NCBI GenBank assembly: GCA_012295275.1
Contig: CM022671.1
Span: forward strand, 13,433,178-13,495,177
Source: Chrysomallon squamiferum
Taxonomy: Eukaryota > Mollusca > Gastropoda > Neomphalida > Peltospiridae
Reading direction: 5' to 3'
DNA: 62,000 nt
Positions within the stretch are counted from its first letter, which is position 1, and each line of letters begins with the position of its first letter. The notes under the pieces were generated by a model. It was not told the DNA's origin and did no database searches. It was given only the letters and a program-made list of their open reading frames with translations. Below are positions 30,570-42,200 of this stretch, piece after piece. A program made the position numbers and the translations under genes.

Positions 30570-31147
30570 TAGAGAAGACAATCAGAAACAAAATTGGAGA
30601 ATGAAAGAAATGGATAATAGAGAAAGAAAGAAAAAACTGACAAATCTAAGGAATAATTAAATTACTAGATAAAAAATATTTTTCTAGTACAGTTTTTACC
30701 TTAGAGAAGACGTAATCATATTCAAAATGCTTATAATGTTCATCTGGAATGAAACAGTAAAAACTATTTCATTTGATGGTCTAAATAACATGGAAATTAA
30801 AGTAACTGTATTATTAAATTGTGACTGAAACAATTCATTGAAATTTTATTAAAAGTAAACAAAATTAATTAGAAATACGTATTGATGGTTTTACTGATAT
30901 TGATAATGGTATTAATATGATGAAACCTACATTGCAACACTGCACTGCTGAGCTGAATATAAAATATCTTAAAAGTAAATGAAGAACGATAGTGACTACC
31001 CACAATATTTTGTTTTCATTCATTTATTTATTTTATATTTATTAATATTAGTATTATTATTTTAAATCTCAAAATGTTATTATTCTCCTTTATTTAATAA
31101 AATACATTTACCTCTTCTTGAGTTAGTAAATATTTATCATCATTCAT
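22827..31147 (-). CDS. Seven-helix receptor-like protein, best match TMEM116 family
   Basis: A rhodopsin-fold membrane protein of 351 residues in 13 coding exons: 31112-31147, 30700-30743, 29809-29872, 29312-29452, 28931-29047, 28203-28252, 27800-27916, 26100-26139, 24714-24800, 24259-24310, 23803-23895, 23355-23428, 22827-22967 (1056 nt). All junctions are GT-AG and in phase. Helix 2 has FQLSVADLLAS, helix 3 follows a Cys in GFCDYLSAV and ends in MAYALEAYLRIR, a Cys-containing second extracellular loop follows, a short third loop (HQEEHSLRKKAILYQ) leads into helix 6 with TWLP, and helix 7 has FGPLQGFLNSVIYGW followed by a brief tail. The helix-7 block is shared by small GPCR-like families such as TMEM116 and GPR157; TMEM116 is my preferred reading but the name rests on memory of family style. 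It starts 264 bp from PIERCE1 on the opposite strand, across an X-box. Introns hold several transposon relics. Confidence 0.85.
25249..25277. repeat. TA dinucleotide microsatellite at a transposon end
   Basis: A (TA)n run that directly abuts the left end of the Tigger-type element at 25278; a shorter TA run follows its right end. The element may have inserted into the repeat, or the repeat may have grown from the duplicated TA. Confidence 0.9.
25278..26041 (-). mobile_element. Decayed Tigger/pogo-type DNA transposon, 764 bp
   Basis: The ends CAGTGGCACCGTGACTTAC and (inverted) CAGTGGTACCTCAACTTATG are terminal inverted repeats bounded by TA on both sides. On the minus strand, starting near position 25797, a frame opens with MDPKKVSANDSPEKKKQMMS and runs into IELKHEIIEKHE, the start of the centromere-protein-B-like DNA-binding domain of Tigger transposases. 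Further downstream the frame is broken: pieces such as ITPAKGVKI and TSVHEKMEK appear in another frame between internal stops. The catalytic region is absent, so it is an internally deleted, inactive copy in the long intron between exons 8 and 9 of the TMEM116-like gene. Confidence 0.88.
26640..26935 (+). pseudogene. LINE ORF1-like fragment (L1-type RNA-binding protein)
   Basis: The frame from about 26644 to 26922 encodes a coiled-coil-like stretch (KELHNLRLETSQSRVKTEE) ending in ENKALKGEKSCSMRNNFIFSNI, which matches the coiled-coil to RNA-binding-domain junction of L1-type ORF1 proteins. It stops at TAG just after the fragment, and a broken continuation (LEVNLKMG-like) follows. No reverse transcriptase is visible nearby. 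An A/T-rich stretch ending near 27475 with AATAAA-like words could be the 3' end. It lies antisense in an intron of the TMEM116-like gene. Confidence 0.65.
28326..28605. mobile_element. Short TA-flanked inverted-repeat element, 280 bp
   Basis: The left end begins CAGGTAAAATCCCTTTATCT and the right end, inverted, begins CATGTTGAGGATTTCTTATC. Both run into words such as CCTAAACTTTTTTGAG and CCAAAACATTTTTGG. TA lies outside each end (28324-28325, 28606-28607). The pattern resembles the ends of Tigger-type miniature elements. It is non-coding and lies in an intron of the TMEM116-like gene. Confidence 0.7.
29950..30393. mobile_element. TA-flanked inverted-repeat element, 444 bp
   Basis: Left TAGGTCTGACCTCACTAATC and right (inverted) CAGGTTGGACCTCGTTAATC match over about 27 bp with a few differences, and both continue TGGCA. 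TA is present outside each end. There is no coding frame. It is a miniature Tc1/mariner/pogo-type element between exons 2 and 3 of the TMEM116-like gene. Confidence 0.75.
30478..30569. repeat. Paired A homopolymer tracts
   Basis: Two A runs, about 30478-30510 and 30546-30568, separated by 35 bp. They could be tails of retroposed sequence or simple slippage; no retroposed body is recognisable. Confidence 0.7.
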
Positions 31148-31255
31148 TGTCAAACACTGAAAACAATCCAATAACAGGTGTCAGTGTTTCTGATGTCTAA
31201 CATTCGCAGAAATCAAGGCTGGACTGAAATAAAAACACTTTCAGTCTTCCGCTCG

Positions 31256-31263
31256 TGACGTAA
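31256..31263 (+). promoter_or_regulatory. CRE-like site TGACGTAA
   Basis: One mismatch from the palindromic CREB/ATF site, in the CG-rich core of the bidirectional promoter. Confidence 0.4.
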
Positions 31264-31323
31264 TTTCGAATTTTACCGAGAGGGTATCGAATCGGAAACC
31301 TTCGGAATGGTTGAACTTTGACC

Positions 31324-31337
31324 GTCGTCATAACGAC
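31324..31337. promoter_or_regulatory. RFX X-box, GTCGTC-AT-AACGAC
   Basis: The 14-bp sequence fits the X-box consensus RYYNYY(N1-3)RRNRAC at every position, and its halves are nearly palindromic. RFX transcription factors bind X-boxes near ciliary gene start sites across animals. It lies 74 bp before the PIERCE1 ATG and about 177 bp before the start codon of the divergent receptor-like gene. Confidence 0.65.
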
Positions 31338-31410
31338 CTAATATTTATCGTATATATATATACATATTTATTTTTATACAGGATTTGTAGTTACGCCGAA
31401 AAAGAGCAAA

Positions 31411-33539
31411 ATGTCAACTACACAAGAAATGGAGCAGGTAATATTTTATGTTTCTGTATAATATATTGTAATATATTTACCACACCACGTTTTGTTTTGT
31501 TGTTTTTTTAATTACACAGTAACTGTCACAGTGCTGCGTCCAAAGATGCTACAGCCATATTTTCAAATTAAAATGTGAACATATTGCAAAACGTAAACAT
31601 GTTTCATCATTCTAGTTAGCTGATGGCTAAGATTAAAATAAAATTCCGTGGGTGTTAAGTATATGAATAATAAAATTATAATCTGATAATATTAAAACAG
31701 TTTTGTTTATAAGTATGCATTTTATTGAAAATAAGACGATAAACTGATAAACATTTTTTATCATTATTCATTTAATGTACATTCTGTATAACATCGTATT
31801 ATGTTACTTTCTTGTTAATTAATTTTAACATTTACACGTCATTTTCTTTGTAATAAATGTGTCTAGAGAAATAATTTTAATATCATCTGACTGAAACATT
31901 TTGGTAAATAACTAAAAATAAATAAAAGTAGCAGAAAAAAATTAAAGAACAATTTTATAAGACATACGGTTTCTGTTTCATATTTTACATTATGTTATTA
32001 TCAAAGGACATTCACATACTTTTTGTAAAAAATATGGAATACTGTTATCCAATAGAGGGGTATTTAAATAATGTAATAAATAGGATAAAAGATAATTAGC
32101 AACAGTTGTTTTTACTATGTTAAATGTAAATGTTGATCACATATATTTATATCACTGACATTGTTTTTATTATTTATTTTAATTAGGCAACCTGTCAAGG
32201 TGATGTTGAACTTGGACCTGGTGGAGTACCCAAAGGTGCAAAAACATCTGATTATTACAGAACCAAAAATATACCAACTCGATTTGATAATCCAGGTATG
32301 TAAAATTGAAAAAAGTAGAAAAGATAAATAACTGAAATAATCTGGTACATGTTTCAGTTTTAAATTTGTAACTGTTTTCTGTATTTGAAATAAAAAAGAA
32401 ATAAAATTAGTTTTTTAATTTTTTTATTGTTATTACTATTATTAGTTATACTTTTTTGGATTTCATTTTTAAACACAAATTGCTGTACAAAATTATTCCA
32501 TTTTTATTTAACTTGGCAGAATGGTTCAAAATACCGGCAACTAAACCACAGCATCCAATGTACAGAACAACTGCTCAAGAATATGGATCAAAAGTTCCAA
32601 CGGTTCACACCATGCCAACATGTTTTTATGCAAAATCTCAACAGTTTTCTAAGGTTTGTTATCTTGTTAACTCCATTAACTGACTTGCCTTTCTCTTTTA
32701 TTGCCATTAGAATAGTATGTGATAAGGGAAGTTTCATAGCTAGTTAATCACCGACAGTTGTAGAATAATAATCAAATATAATATATATTTATTAAAGTAT
32801 ATTTATTATAGCACATAAATGAAATACATTTTGTTTACATGAATGTTTTATTTGACAACACACAACATATGGTTACTGGGCAAAAAAGAAATTAATTGTT
32901 TATATATATTTCCAAGTGAAGTTATAAATTTGTCCATTATAGTGTATAAAATAACATTACATAAAATAGGAAAATGGCAGACTTTATTCATGCTTATTAT
33001 TTTATTGAATGTTTTCATTAGCATAGATGTTTACTATTGCACAATAATAAATAAATAAATAAATAAATAAAACATTTTAAATCACAGTAAATATAATATA
33101 CATAAATTGATTATATATGCAACGCTTATATTATTACAGATACATTTTAATGTTTAATTTTAGAATGAGCTATGTGATTTGAAAATATATAATATAATTC
33201 ATGTTTTTTGTTCTATAAAAGAAAAATATATCACCCACATACACTTAAACAAACAAGAAAAAACAAAATGAAGGAATATAATCTTCATATACACAGAAAT
33301 GTGAAAAAAATAATTCAAGAGAAAAACAAAATAATAATCCAAATATAAAAAAATAAGCATGGAATAGTAAAATTTATTGTACTATACGCTGTAACTATGT
33401 TCTTAACAGTTATCAGTTTATTGTATTTAATACTTTTAATTATTCATTTCTTTACTTATGTATCTTTCAGCATCTTGGAACATGTGGAATGTACAGAAAT
33501 CATTCTCTGAACACAGCACTTGATGAAAGTGTAATATGA
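31411..33539 (+). CDS. PIERCE1: PIERCE1, piercer of microtubule wall 1
   Basis: Small microtubule inner protein of motile cilia and flagella. In vertebrates PIERCE proteins sit in the lumen of axonemal doublets and help attach outer dynein arms. Four coding exons: 31411-31437, 32187-32295, 32520-32653, 33471-33539; 339 nt, 112 residues. Family blocks in order are TSDYYRTKNIPTRFDNP, EWF, MYRTTAQEYGSKVPTVHTMP, a Tyr/Phe segment with FSK, and GTCGMYRNHSLNTALDES before the stop. Human PIERCE1 is somewhat longer at both ends. PIERCE2 is less likely because it lacks the YGS-PTVH-MP form. The short first exon encodes nine residues and starts at the only suitable ATG. An X-box upstream fits ciliary regulation. 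Confidence 0.88.
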
Positions 33540-34293
33540 AAAATTAATGCATACATAAGATATTTAGATGTGCAGTTAATATCATAATTTGTGAAAAAGT
33601 AGTTGCCTTCTGATTAATAGTGCAAACAGTTCACATGCCATTTTGATTAACTGTGCATTATTGTTTTACAGTTTGTTACAAATTATTTTACTTTATATGG
33701 AAAACATATCATCAGTGTACCTTTTTGTTATTTTTAACATAAATTATTACATGTGAAGTTGTATATTGTGAATGGTTATTTTGCTTATAACAAAAATAAA
33801 ATAAAATTTTATTTGAGACCGTTTTTGTTTTTTATTGATACATATGTATTAAACAATTTCAGAAATTTATTTATTTATATATTTATAATTAGAAAAAATC
33901 ATACAGTATATTGTTCCCTTTATTTTACAGGATAAAGAAGCGAGATATATAACACATAAAGACATTAAAATTAATTTTAATAATTCCTATCCTTTGTTAA
34001 TTACAGTTTTATTATCGAAACATATTTGCGACCCGAACGGAAAGATAATCTAGTCACCTTTCGGCAGTAGTCGGATATATTCGTTACACGGTCGGAACAA
34101 TTCGGTAAACTATTTCCATTCCGGAGAGTATTGATCGCATTATTCGGATCATATGACTGGTCATAAGATGTGTCAAAATTATTTAGCATGTGAATGTTGA
34201 TATCGAATGCACAGTTTTACTCCTGATTAGCGGATAATATTAAATTACAGAGTAGAGTGATTATTTATTTATCAAGATAGATGTAGTAACAAC
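33540..34293. other. PIERCE1 3' UTR and upstream region of the SLOB-like gene
   Basis: The first part is A/T-rich, with AATAAA words near 33795 that could end the PIERCE1 transcript. Positions 34010-34200 are clearly richer in CG (for example around TTTGCGACCCGAACGG), which suggests the promoter or first untranslated exon of the downstream gene. The open frame on the minus strand across this part shows no family motif. Confidence 0.45.
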
Positions 34294-36208
34294 ATGACCA
34301 GTAATGTGCTGTCGTGGATTCAACATCACATCTATGTAAGGAAAATGGTTATTTTGGTATTTTGGATAAAAACAACTAGTAAACAATCTAGAGATAACTC
34401 AGATAACATCGTTTACGCATAAGAATTATAAAAGAAATTGATGACCACCTGATTCTACAGACATTAAAAACTCATTATAATCAATAAAAATTAAGGGAAA
34501 TAAAATAATGATCGTTGAATTATTACTATTAATAGTGTTGTTGTTGTCTTTTAAATGAAATGTCTATAAAAAAAAAAAAAAAAAAAAAGATTGCTACCTT
34601 TATTAATGTGTTACATATTAAAACTTATTTTCTTGACTGATATTTACTCCATATACAGATTATAAAACAGATTAGTTATATTTCCATTCACTTGAAAAAA
34701 AAAAAAAAAATTTGACTTTTTTAATGTAAACAGAATAAAAATGTTTTTTAATTAGTCAGTGATTTTAAATCGTGAAGTCATTATTATTCACCAAAATCTT
34801 ATCAAAACTGTTACTCTTCTGTTATTAAAAAAACTATTAAAATAATTCTGTATAGTTTGTTTCATTTTATTATTATTATTTCTTTATTTTTTTAAATTTA
34901 TTTTCTTTTAGATCTTGATTAATGTTAAAATTAATTTGTGGTGAACTGAATTAATAACTAGAATGTTTTTTTTGTAAACTTCCAAGTAATAGTTTTAGTT
35001 ATAACTGGCTATAACAAAAGCACTACAGCAATAAAGAACAAAAAGATTGAGCAAATGACTGTAAGATAAAACTTGATATTAAATTATATTTCTTGTAAAA
35101 ATTATATGACAGGTTCCAGTACTGATTGGTATATTTCTTCTGGCTCTTCTGACTTTTATTCTTTATTGTGTTTATCAATTCAGGTAACAGTTTTTATTTT
35201 ATTTTATTTATTATAAATAATTTATTAGTTTGTTGTAAATATAACTGATTGTTAATTTATGTATATATAAAAACAAATAACTTGGATTTTTTCTTAATTT
35301 ATACAGTAATTTTCTGTTTACTTATTTTTCCATTACTAATGTATATTTGTGGGACATCATTGAGTTTAATCATTGAGTCATCAGTAATTAATTAAATATT
35401 TTATCTTACATACATGTTACATTTTTGTAAATAAAAAACACTGAAAAACATTTGTATTAAAAACAATACTAAAATTATGAAGATGAATTTTATATTCTAA
35501 ACATTTTTTCTCTCCCTCTGACATGGTAAAATTTGTTGAAAGACATTTATAAAGTTAAAGTTTACTGTTTTCATGTTTAATAATTTGTATTTTGTAACTA
35601 GAAAAAAGTATAGGTTTCCTTATGAAAGAATTGGAGAATATGATGTAGCTTTAGCTGAACAGCTGGAAAGGGAGAAAGCTGAAAAACAAAATGCTGTTCG
35701 AGGTAAGTAGCTCATATATTAATTTAAGTATTAGTTACGTACTGTGGCATGAACAAATAGTCTTTGTATATATTTTGTACTTTGTTTTATTTTATTTATT
35801 TATAATTGGTAAAAATCTTTATTTGTGACTCTTTTAAGTAAAGAATTTTATTATTTGTTGTCATTTTCAGTTAGTAAGACATATTCAGTTTTTAAGACAT
35901 AGTCAAAAATAAATAAATGTTTGAAGTTGACTGTAAAATTCTTGCATTACAACATGATTTTTATAAATTATATAATCAAGTTATCATTATTTAAGTCTAA
36001 GTCGTATTAAACTGTGGGTTTAAAGTAAGTTGTAATTTGCCTCTTGTATTTATAAATTCTATTTCTAATATTACATCTGTTTCAGATTCAGTGTATATGA
36101 AGTGTCAGTTTTATCTGAGATCACATCCACAATATGTCTGTGTGCAGCAGTTTAAAGAATTAGGTAATAATTGACCATTTATTTTGTAAATTTTATGCAT
36201 GGTCTATG

Positions 36209-36253
<45 letters not shown>

Positions 36254-39200
36254 CACACACACACACATTATAAAAATAAAGAGAAAATTGTTAGAATCCA
36301 GCAAATTTCCAAAAGTGTCTTTGTAGATTAATTTCAAACAAAAGTAACTGTTATACATAGGTATTGTTGTTGTTTTTGTTTTTTTTATCCTTTGTTGTTT
36401 GATTTAAATTCTGGTTGAAAAAATGTTAAGTGAGATTAATGCCTGAACCTGTTTGATTTTAGGTAGCAGAATAGATAAACACTGGTTTCGTGTTCAAGAC
36501 AAACACTTGAAGATGGAATATATTCTCAGCATAATGCCATACAACCCTAAAATGATTCTTCCTTTCACACCAGCCACCAGTAAAATACTTAAAGATCTTT
36601 TTTCATTACTTCAGGTAGTTTTTTTGCATATATCTTCATGAATTAATAATTCTGAAGAACTGTTTTTTTTGAGGATACGAAATCAAAATATATTACTGAA
36701 AGGGCCAGCAGCATTTGATGATTAAACACAATAGAAGAGAAAAAGTTAGCTCTAAATTCATCTATACATAGTTACTTCTTAAACAAAACTGATGTACAAA
36801 ATACTGCTTTCTACTATTGTTATTTTATTATTATTATTTTTTTTCTTTTGTTATTTTTATTTTTTTTGACCCAAAATACTGCTTTCTACTATTGTTATTT
36901 TATTATTATTAATTTTTTTTCATTTGTTATTTTTATTTTTTTTGACCCAACATCAGTAATTTATATGTGATTGGTTGCTGAATCAGTCCTTTTAAATATC
37001 ATTTTACAACCAGAGAATATTCATACATCAGCTTCAGTGATAGAACAGTTAATACAGCACGTAAAATATGTTACAAATATAATCACAATGATAAAGGACA
37101 TATGTAATTATGTTATATGAGCTTGCTATTTTTTTTTTTTTTTTTCCCAGGCCATGCTGGGAAATGGTCAACTGACATATTATCAGTATTATATTACTGT
37201 TAGTAATTTCAGTTATTCAATTTCTTTGAAATATATTTTAAAAAAACCACTATTGTTTCAGTTAAATTCTTTAAACATGATGATAAAGTTGCTTTTTTGT
37301 TGTTGTTTTCCAGCATCCTTACATTTTTCCTGTTCATGATTTTGATTTTGCTGTTGATCAGCAGTTTGTTGTCACTGTCCAGCCAATCAGTATTAGAGGA
37401 TCTCTTAAAGATATAATATATCAAGTAAGTCCATATGTGCATTGTGTGTGTGTGTTTCTTTGTGTGAATGTCATTGTGCATGTATGTATTTATGTATGTG
37501 TTCATGTAGGTATTTATTGATGTATGTATAAATATATGAATGTATATATGAATGCATAATATATTTGTTATGTATATTTCTGTGTTTGTAGTGTGTATGT
37601 GTTTGTGTGTGTGTGTGTGTTTGCTTATACAGCAATCTATTTTTTAATACAATATAGATATGCATAACACATAACATATCACACACTGTTTAAATTGTCA
37701 TCTTATTCAATAATAGCTGATTTATTTTATTCAGATTTTATAGGGATAAGATCTATCAGAATTTGGAAGATGTATTTAAAAGGTTATGGGTGTTTTGTTT
37801 TTTCAGAGAAAGTTTGCAGAAAGTTGGTATGAAAAGTATACCCAGCGTAACAAAGGTTTAACACTGTCGCAAGTTCAGATTTATGGAAGACAGATATTAG
37901 AGGTAAGAGTTGCAGATTTAGAATTTTGTAAAACCATATTGCGAAACAGTTTTAAGATCATATACAATTCGTTAGACATTTTTGCATAATATTAATAATC
38001 ATTGTCTTTATAATTTTGAATTAATTTTCATTTTAAAATGTCAGGATTAATAAAGTAACTTTACACATTTCAAAAATATACCCAACTGTGATGTATAAAA
38101 TTGTTGTTGAAATTGATAATGATGAAATGAGTTTTTATTATGCTAAATAAAAGTATTAATTAATAAATCATTGAATGATGGGCAAATGCCAAGTGTGTCA
38201 TTCTTGATTTGCATGTGTGGTATGATGAAGATTTTTAAATTGTGTTCTTCTTGTGTCATAGTCAAGTTTTATTTTTATAATTTACTAAAGATTAATTTTG
38301 TTTATTTATCCTGCAGCATTTGTTTTCCTTTTTTCCTTTCAGGCTTTACTTTATCTGGAAGAAAAAGGATTTCCACCAAATAGAAATTTACATTCTGGAA
38401 ATATTTTGTTCGATAATGGAGTTTGCAGGTCATTTAAAAAGTTTTTAAATGTTTTGTTTTTTAATATTGATATTTTATTATTAACAAATAAGGTAATCCT
38501 TGGAAAAATGCAAAAATCCTTTAATTAAAATATAACTAAATTAATTAATTTACATATTTATCATTTTAAATGATTATTTAAATAACCACAGTATTTTACT
38601 TTATTTTGTTAAAAGGATTGGAGGCTATGAAAATTCATTTCTTGGAAATACATCTCGGATTTTGCCTGTAATAAAGAAGAAAGTCAAAGGGGACAAAGAA
38701 GCTTTAGATGTTTTATCATTTGGTAAGACTTGAAACTTCAGATGAAAATACCATGAAATATATTTTCATTACACAAGTAAATAATAAATTTGTCTCTGAT
38801 TTGTAATCTGTGAGAGTCTGAAATATCTTATTTAGTTATTACAATTATTACTTTTTATCTTCTTTTATTATTATTATTATAATTATTATAATTAGACATA
38901 TTTACTCAGGATTTGAGTTCTCCATTTTGTTTTATTTGTTGTATAAGATATTACCAGAACCAAATGTTGTTCATTAATCTGTATTTCTTTAGTCCTGCTC
39001 ATTTGAAAACTAAATATCAGTTTATTTATTTTTGTTATTCATATTTTCTTGAAGCAATCTCTTAAATATTTGTCCATACAGATACCCTATTTAAATTTTA
39101 TACATTTACACTTGTTTTATCTTTTTCTGACCAATCTTTGCCAGTAATGAAGGATAGTATAATATTATGATAAGCACATCTGGGTGGATGGGAACTGATG

Positions 39201-42200
39201 TTTTCCCTTCTCATTACGTATTTTACACATAGCTGAAAACAGTTTTTGATAAGTTCAGGATTTTCCAACTTTGAAGTGATATACAGTCTGTTAATTGTGG
39301 ATATTTGTATTTTCATAGAAGAAGAAAAAAGAAAATTATGGCTATTATAATCTCCCTTAACTTGTTATTTTAATGTTATATTTTAGTAATAGCAATGATG
39401 TATGACCTAAAACAAAATGAAACGGTCATTTGAAAGCATTCAAAATACTTTTCTCTGTTTATTCAAAGTACCAAAAGTATATTTTAAATAACGATTTACA
39501 AAATGTTTATAAAACATCTGAAAAAAACATATTTCATGGTTTCAAAGATTATAATTTGCAATATATATTTTTAGTTATATGTTTATTTAGTTTATTTGTT
39601 TACTTCTGTTTATATGGATATGTTGACAGGCCATCTCTTGTTTGAGATGTGTTTTGGATATGAATTGGATGTACCACAACCTGAACCTCAACATTTAGTA
39701 AACAACAAATCTCCAAAAATAGTTGAAGTAAGTTTTAATAAATTAATATTTGTTTTGGTGAGGGGTTTTTTCAGAAAATTATTATTTACTTATTTGAATA
39801 AAAATAAATTTATAAATTCTTTAATGATGTAAAATTGCACTAATTTCTGTCACTAATAAAAAGTTCATACATAAAAATCAATTATAAAATGTCGGTTTAC
39901 CCTGTTGCTTTTAATGGTTTTTATTTAAGAGGCATCATTAATAATTGTCTTCAGTATTTTATAAATTTGTAATGATACTAAAGGATATTTTCTTTGATTA
40001 TACTTAATACTGCAACATGTATGTGCATGTGCATATGTGTGTTTGTGTTTGTGTTATTGTATTAAACTTGTGGAAATTTGTATTCATATACTTTCAGAAA
40101 GTACTGTGTTTTGACATCACTTTCATAATTTTTTTTCTTTTTCAGATTTTAAATTATATTTTTGAAAATGAAAGTGGGAAATACCCAACAATTAGAGAGG
40201 TATTTTGAGATGCAGTGACAAATTTAGTTACCTCCAAATTGAAAATTTATCTTGGGCACAATTATGAACCAACTTTTTAAAATATATTAAAAAGAGTTAT
40301 ACCATTATATTTTATTGGCTTATTTTATTTTAAATCAACACTACTTAGACATTTTTAGAAAGAATATATAATCATAAATTTGAAAACAAAAATCCATCTG
40401 TATTTTTTTTCTGTTCTTGTTTCTTTTTATTCTTTTGTTTGTTTTATTCTTCTTAGATCTCACAGCATTCATTCTTCTCCTCTGTACATTTAGATGCTCT
40501 GCTTATGTATAATCCAGCACCAGTAAGTTAATACCATCAAAAATACACTTTAAATTTTATAAATCATTTGTGTTATATACTTTTATTATTTCTGTTTTGG
40601 TATTGGTTTAATAAAATATTATTATTATTATTATTAATAACAAAAAACAGTTATAGTGCATGACATATTTTTATATACATAATGACAAAACACTTTTTTA
40701 ATGTGTGAAATACAGTTTATTATAATTTGTATATATTTTGTCTTCATAAGAAAATACACATCAAAACAGTGTTAACAATACTTTATTCATTTGTGTTTTT
40801 CTGTATATTATCATCATCATTCATTTTGTTTTTGTTTTTTACATCATTTGATTGCATTGCATTGTTTTATTTTATTATTTATAACTAAATAATTTTATTT
40901 TATTTATTTATATATTTATTTTTCAGATTAATTTAACTTCAGCAATGAAGACGTTGTTGAAAAATGCCAAAAAATGGAAACCTATCAAGTGAGCAATAAA
41001 TCATTTTGTTTTCTTTATTGTGTTATCAATAACTTACCAAAATTACATGTCTTATCATAGTATGAGGTGCAATCCATAACAGAGTTTATATTTCCTTGAA
41101 TGGTTGTTTATTTATCTATTTACAGAACTAATCATTTCTGATAATCCAGAAACATGTTTGTGTTATTTAAAATATCATAGTAAATATTTTTATCCTATTT
41201 GTTTGTATCATCATATCTTTATCTACCATTAAATATAAAAGAAAAGTGATTTTCTGTTTGGGAAATACAAGGTTGATTATTGACTATAATTGAATATCTT
41301 TTTATCTGGATTTCAGTGAAAACAATTTTAAGCTATCAGTCAAATTGTTCCAAAGTATTAATATTTAATTTTTTCACGCCATCTGCGCACATTTACTATT
41401 TCAACTAATCTTAATTTGAAGCAAAATTGTCAGTGATAGAGTTTATTTCATAAGATATTCAAACAAACCTGTGTTTAATTAGTGGAGCATTGTTGAAATT
41501 TGACAAGAAATCGTTGAATTGAAAGTTGTTACAGTCTGACAAGAAGCTGCACAATGGAGCTTCACTGAACAGAGCTTTGTTAAATGGAACGTCATTATAC
41601 AGTCTGGGGAGAAATTGAAGAGCAGAGTGTTGTCAAAATCTGATCAGAAGTCATTAACTCATTCTTGTGCAGAGGTTTGATGAAAAATTGTTTGTTCATT
41701 CATGTTTTTCAGTCAAAATTCTGGGATAAACAAACATTCTGGGCTCTGTGAACTTTAACTTTGTAATATACTGGCAGTATAAAATAATTCCTAAACTCAG
41801 ACTTTTGATAAACCAACTTTAATTTTAACTTTAAGTTTATAAAATAAAAGATATTAAGTCTTTGTACAACTTGTTCTTTTGTTTTGGATATATGAATTCC
41901 TGTAACTGTTTAGTGGATTGGACCTAAAGTTAACTTCATACTGGGTTTACAATGCCTGAAATCCAAATTGTTTAATATTTGGTGATGGGACAAAGTTAAA
42001 TTACATTACTATGTATTGCATTCTAAATTTTTTCATAATGTTTGCAAAGTAAATTTACAATGAAATGTGAAGCAGAAGTTGATACATCATTCATTTGTGC
42101 TAGACCATTGAACTCTTTGAAAATCCATATCTCTTCTTCTACTTGTAATGCATAGTTTTTATACAAAATTAAGAGTGAAAAGATCTAGATGATGAAATAC

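Larger units (their letters stand above)
31148..31410. promoter_or_regulatory. Bidirectional promoter, TMEM116-like gene and PIERCE1
   Basis: Only 263 bp separate the divergent start codons, so both core promoters must overlap here unless one gene has a distant noncoding first exon. The stretch 31240-31340 is much richer in CG than the surroundings. It holds a CRE-like site TGACGTAA (31256-31263) and an RFX X-box (31324-31337). Confidence 0.7.

Noticed and set aside
22827-31147. Naming the receptor-like gene GPR157
   Set aside because: The helix-7 block and short tail fit TMEM116 better by memory, but without a search this remains open, so the gene symbol was left blank.
39098-39316. Minus-strand 72-residue open frame, considered as a retroelement fragment
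   Set aside because: I could not match it to reverse transcriptase, integrase or a transposase with any confidence.
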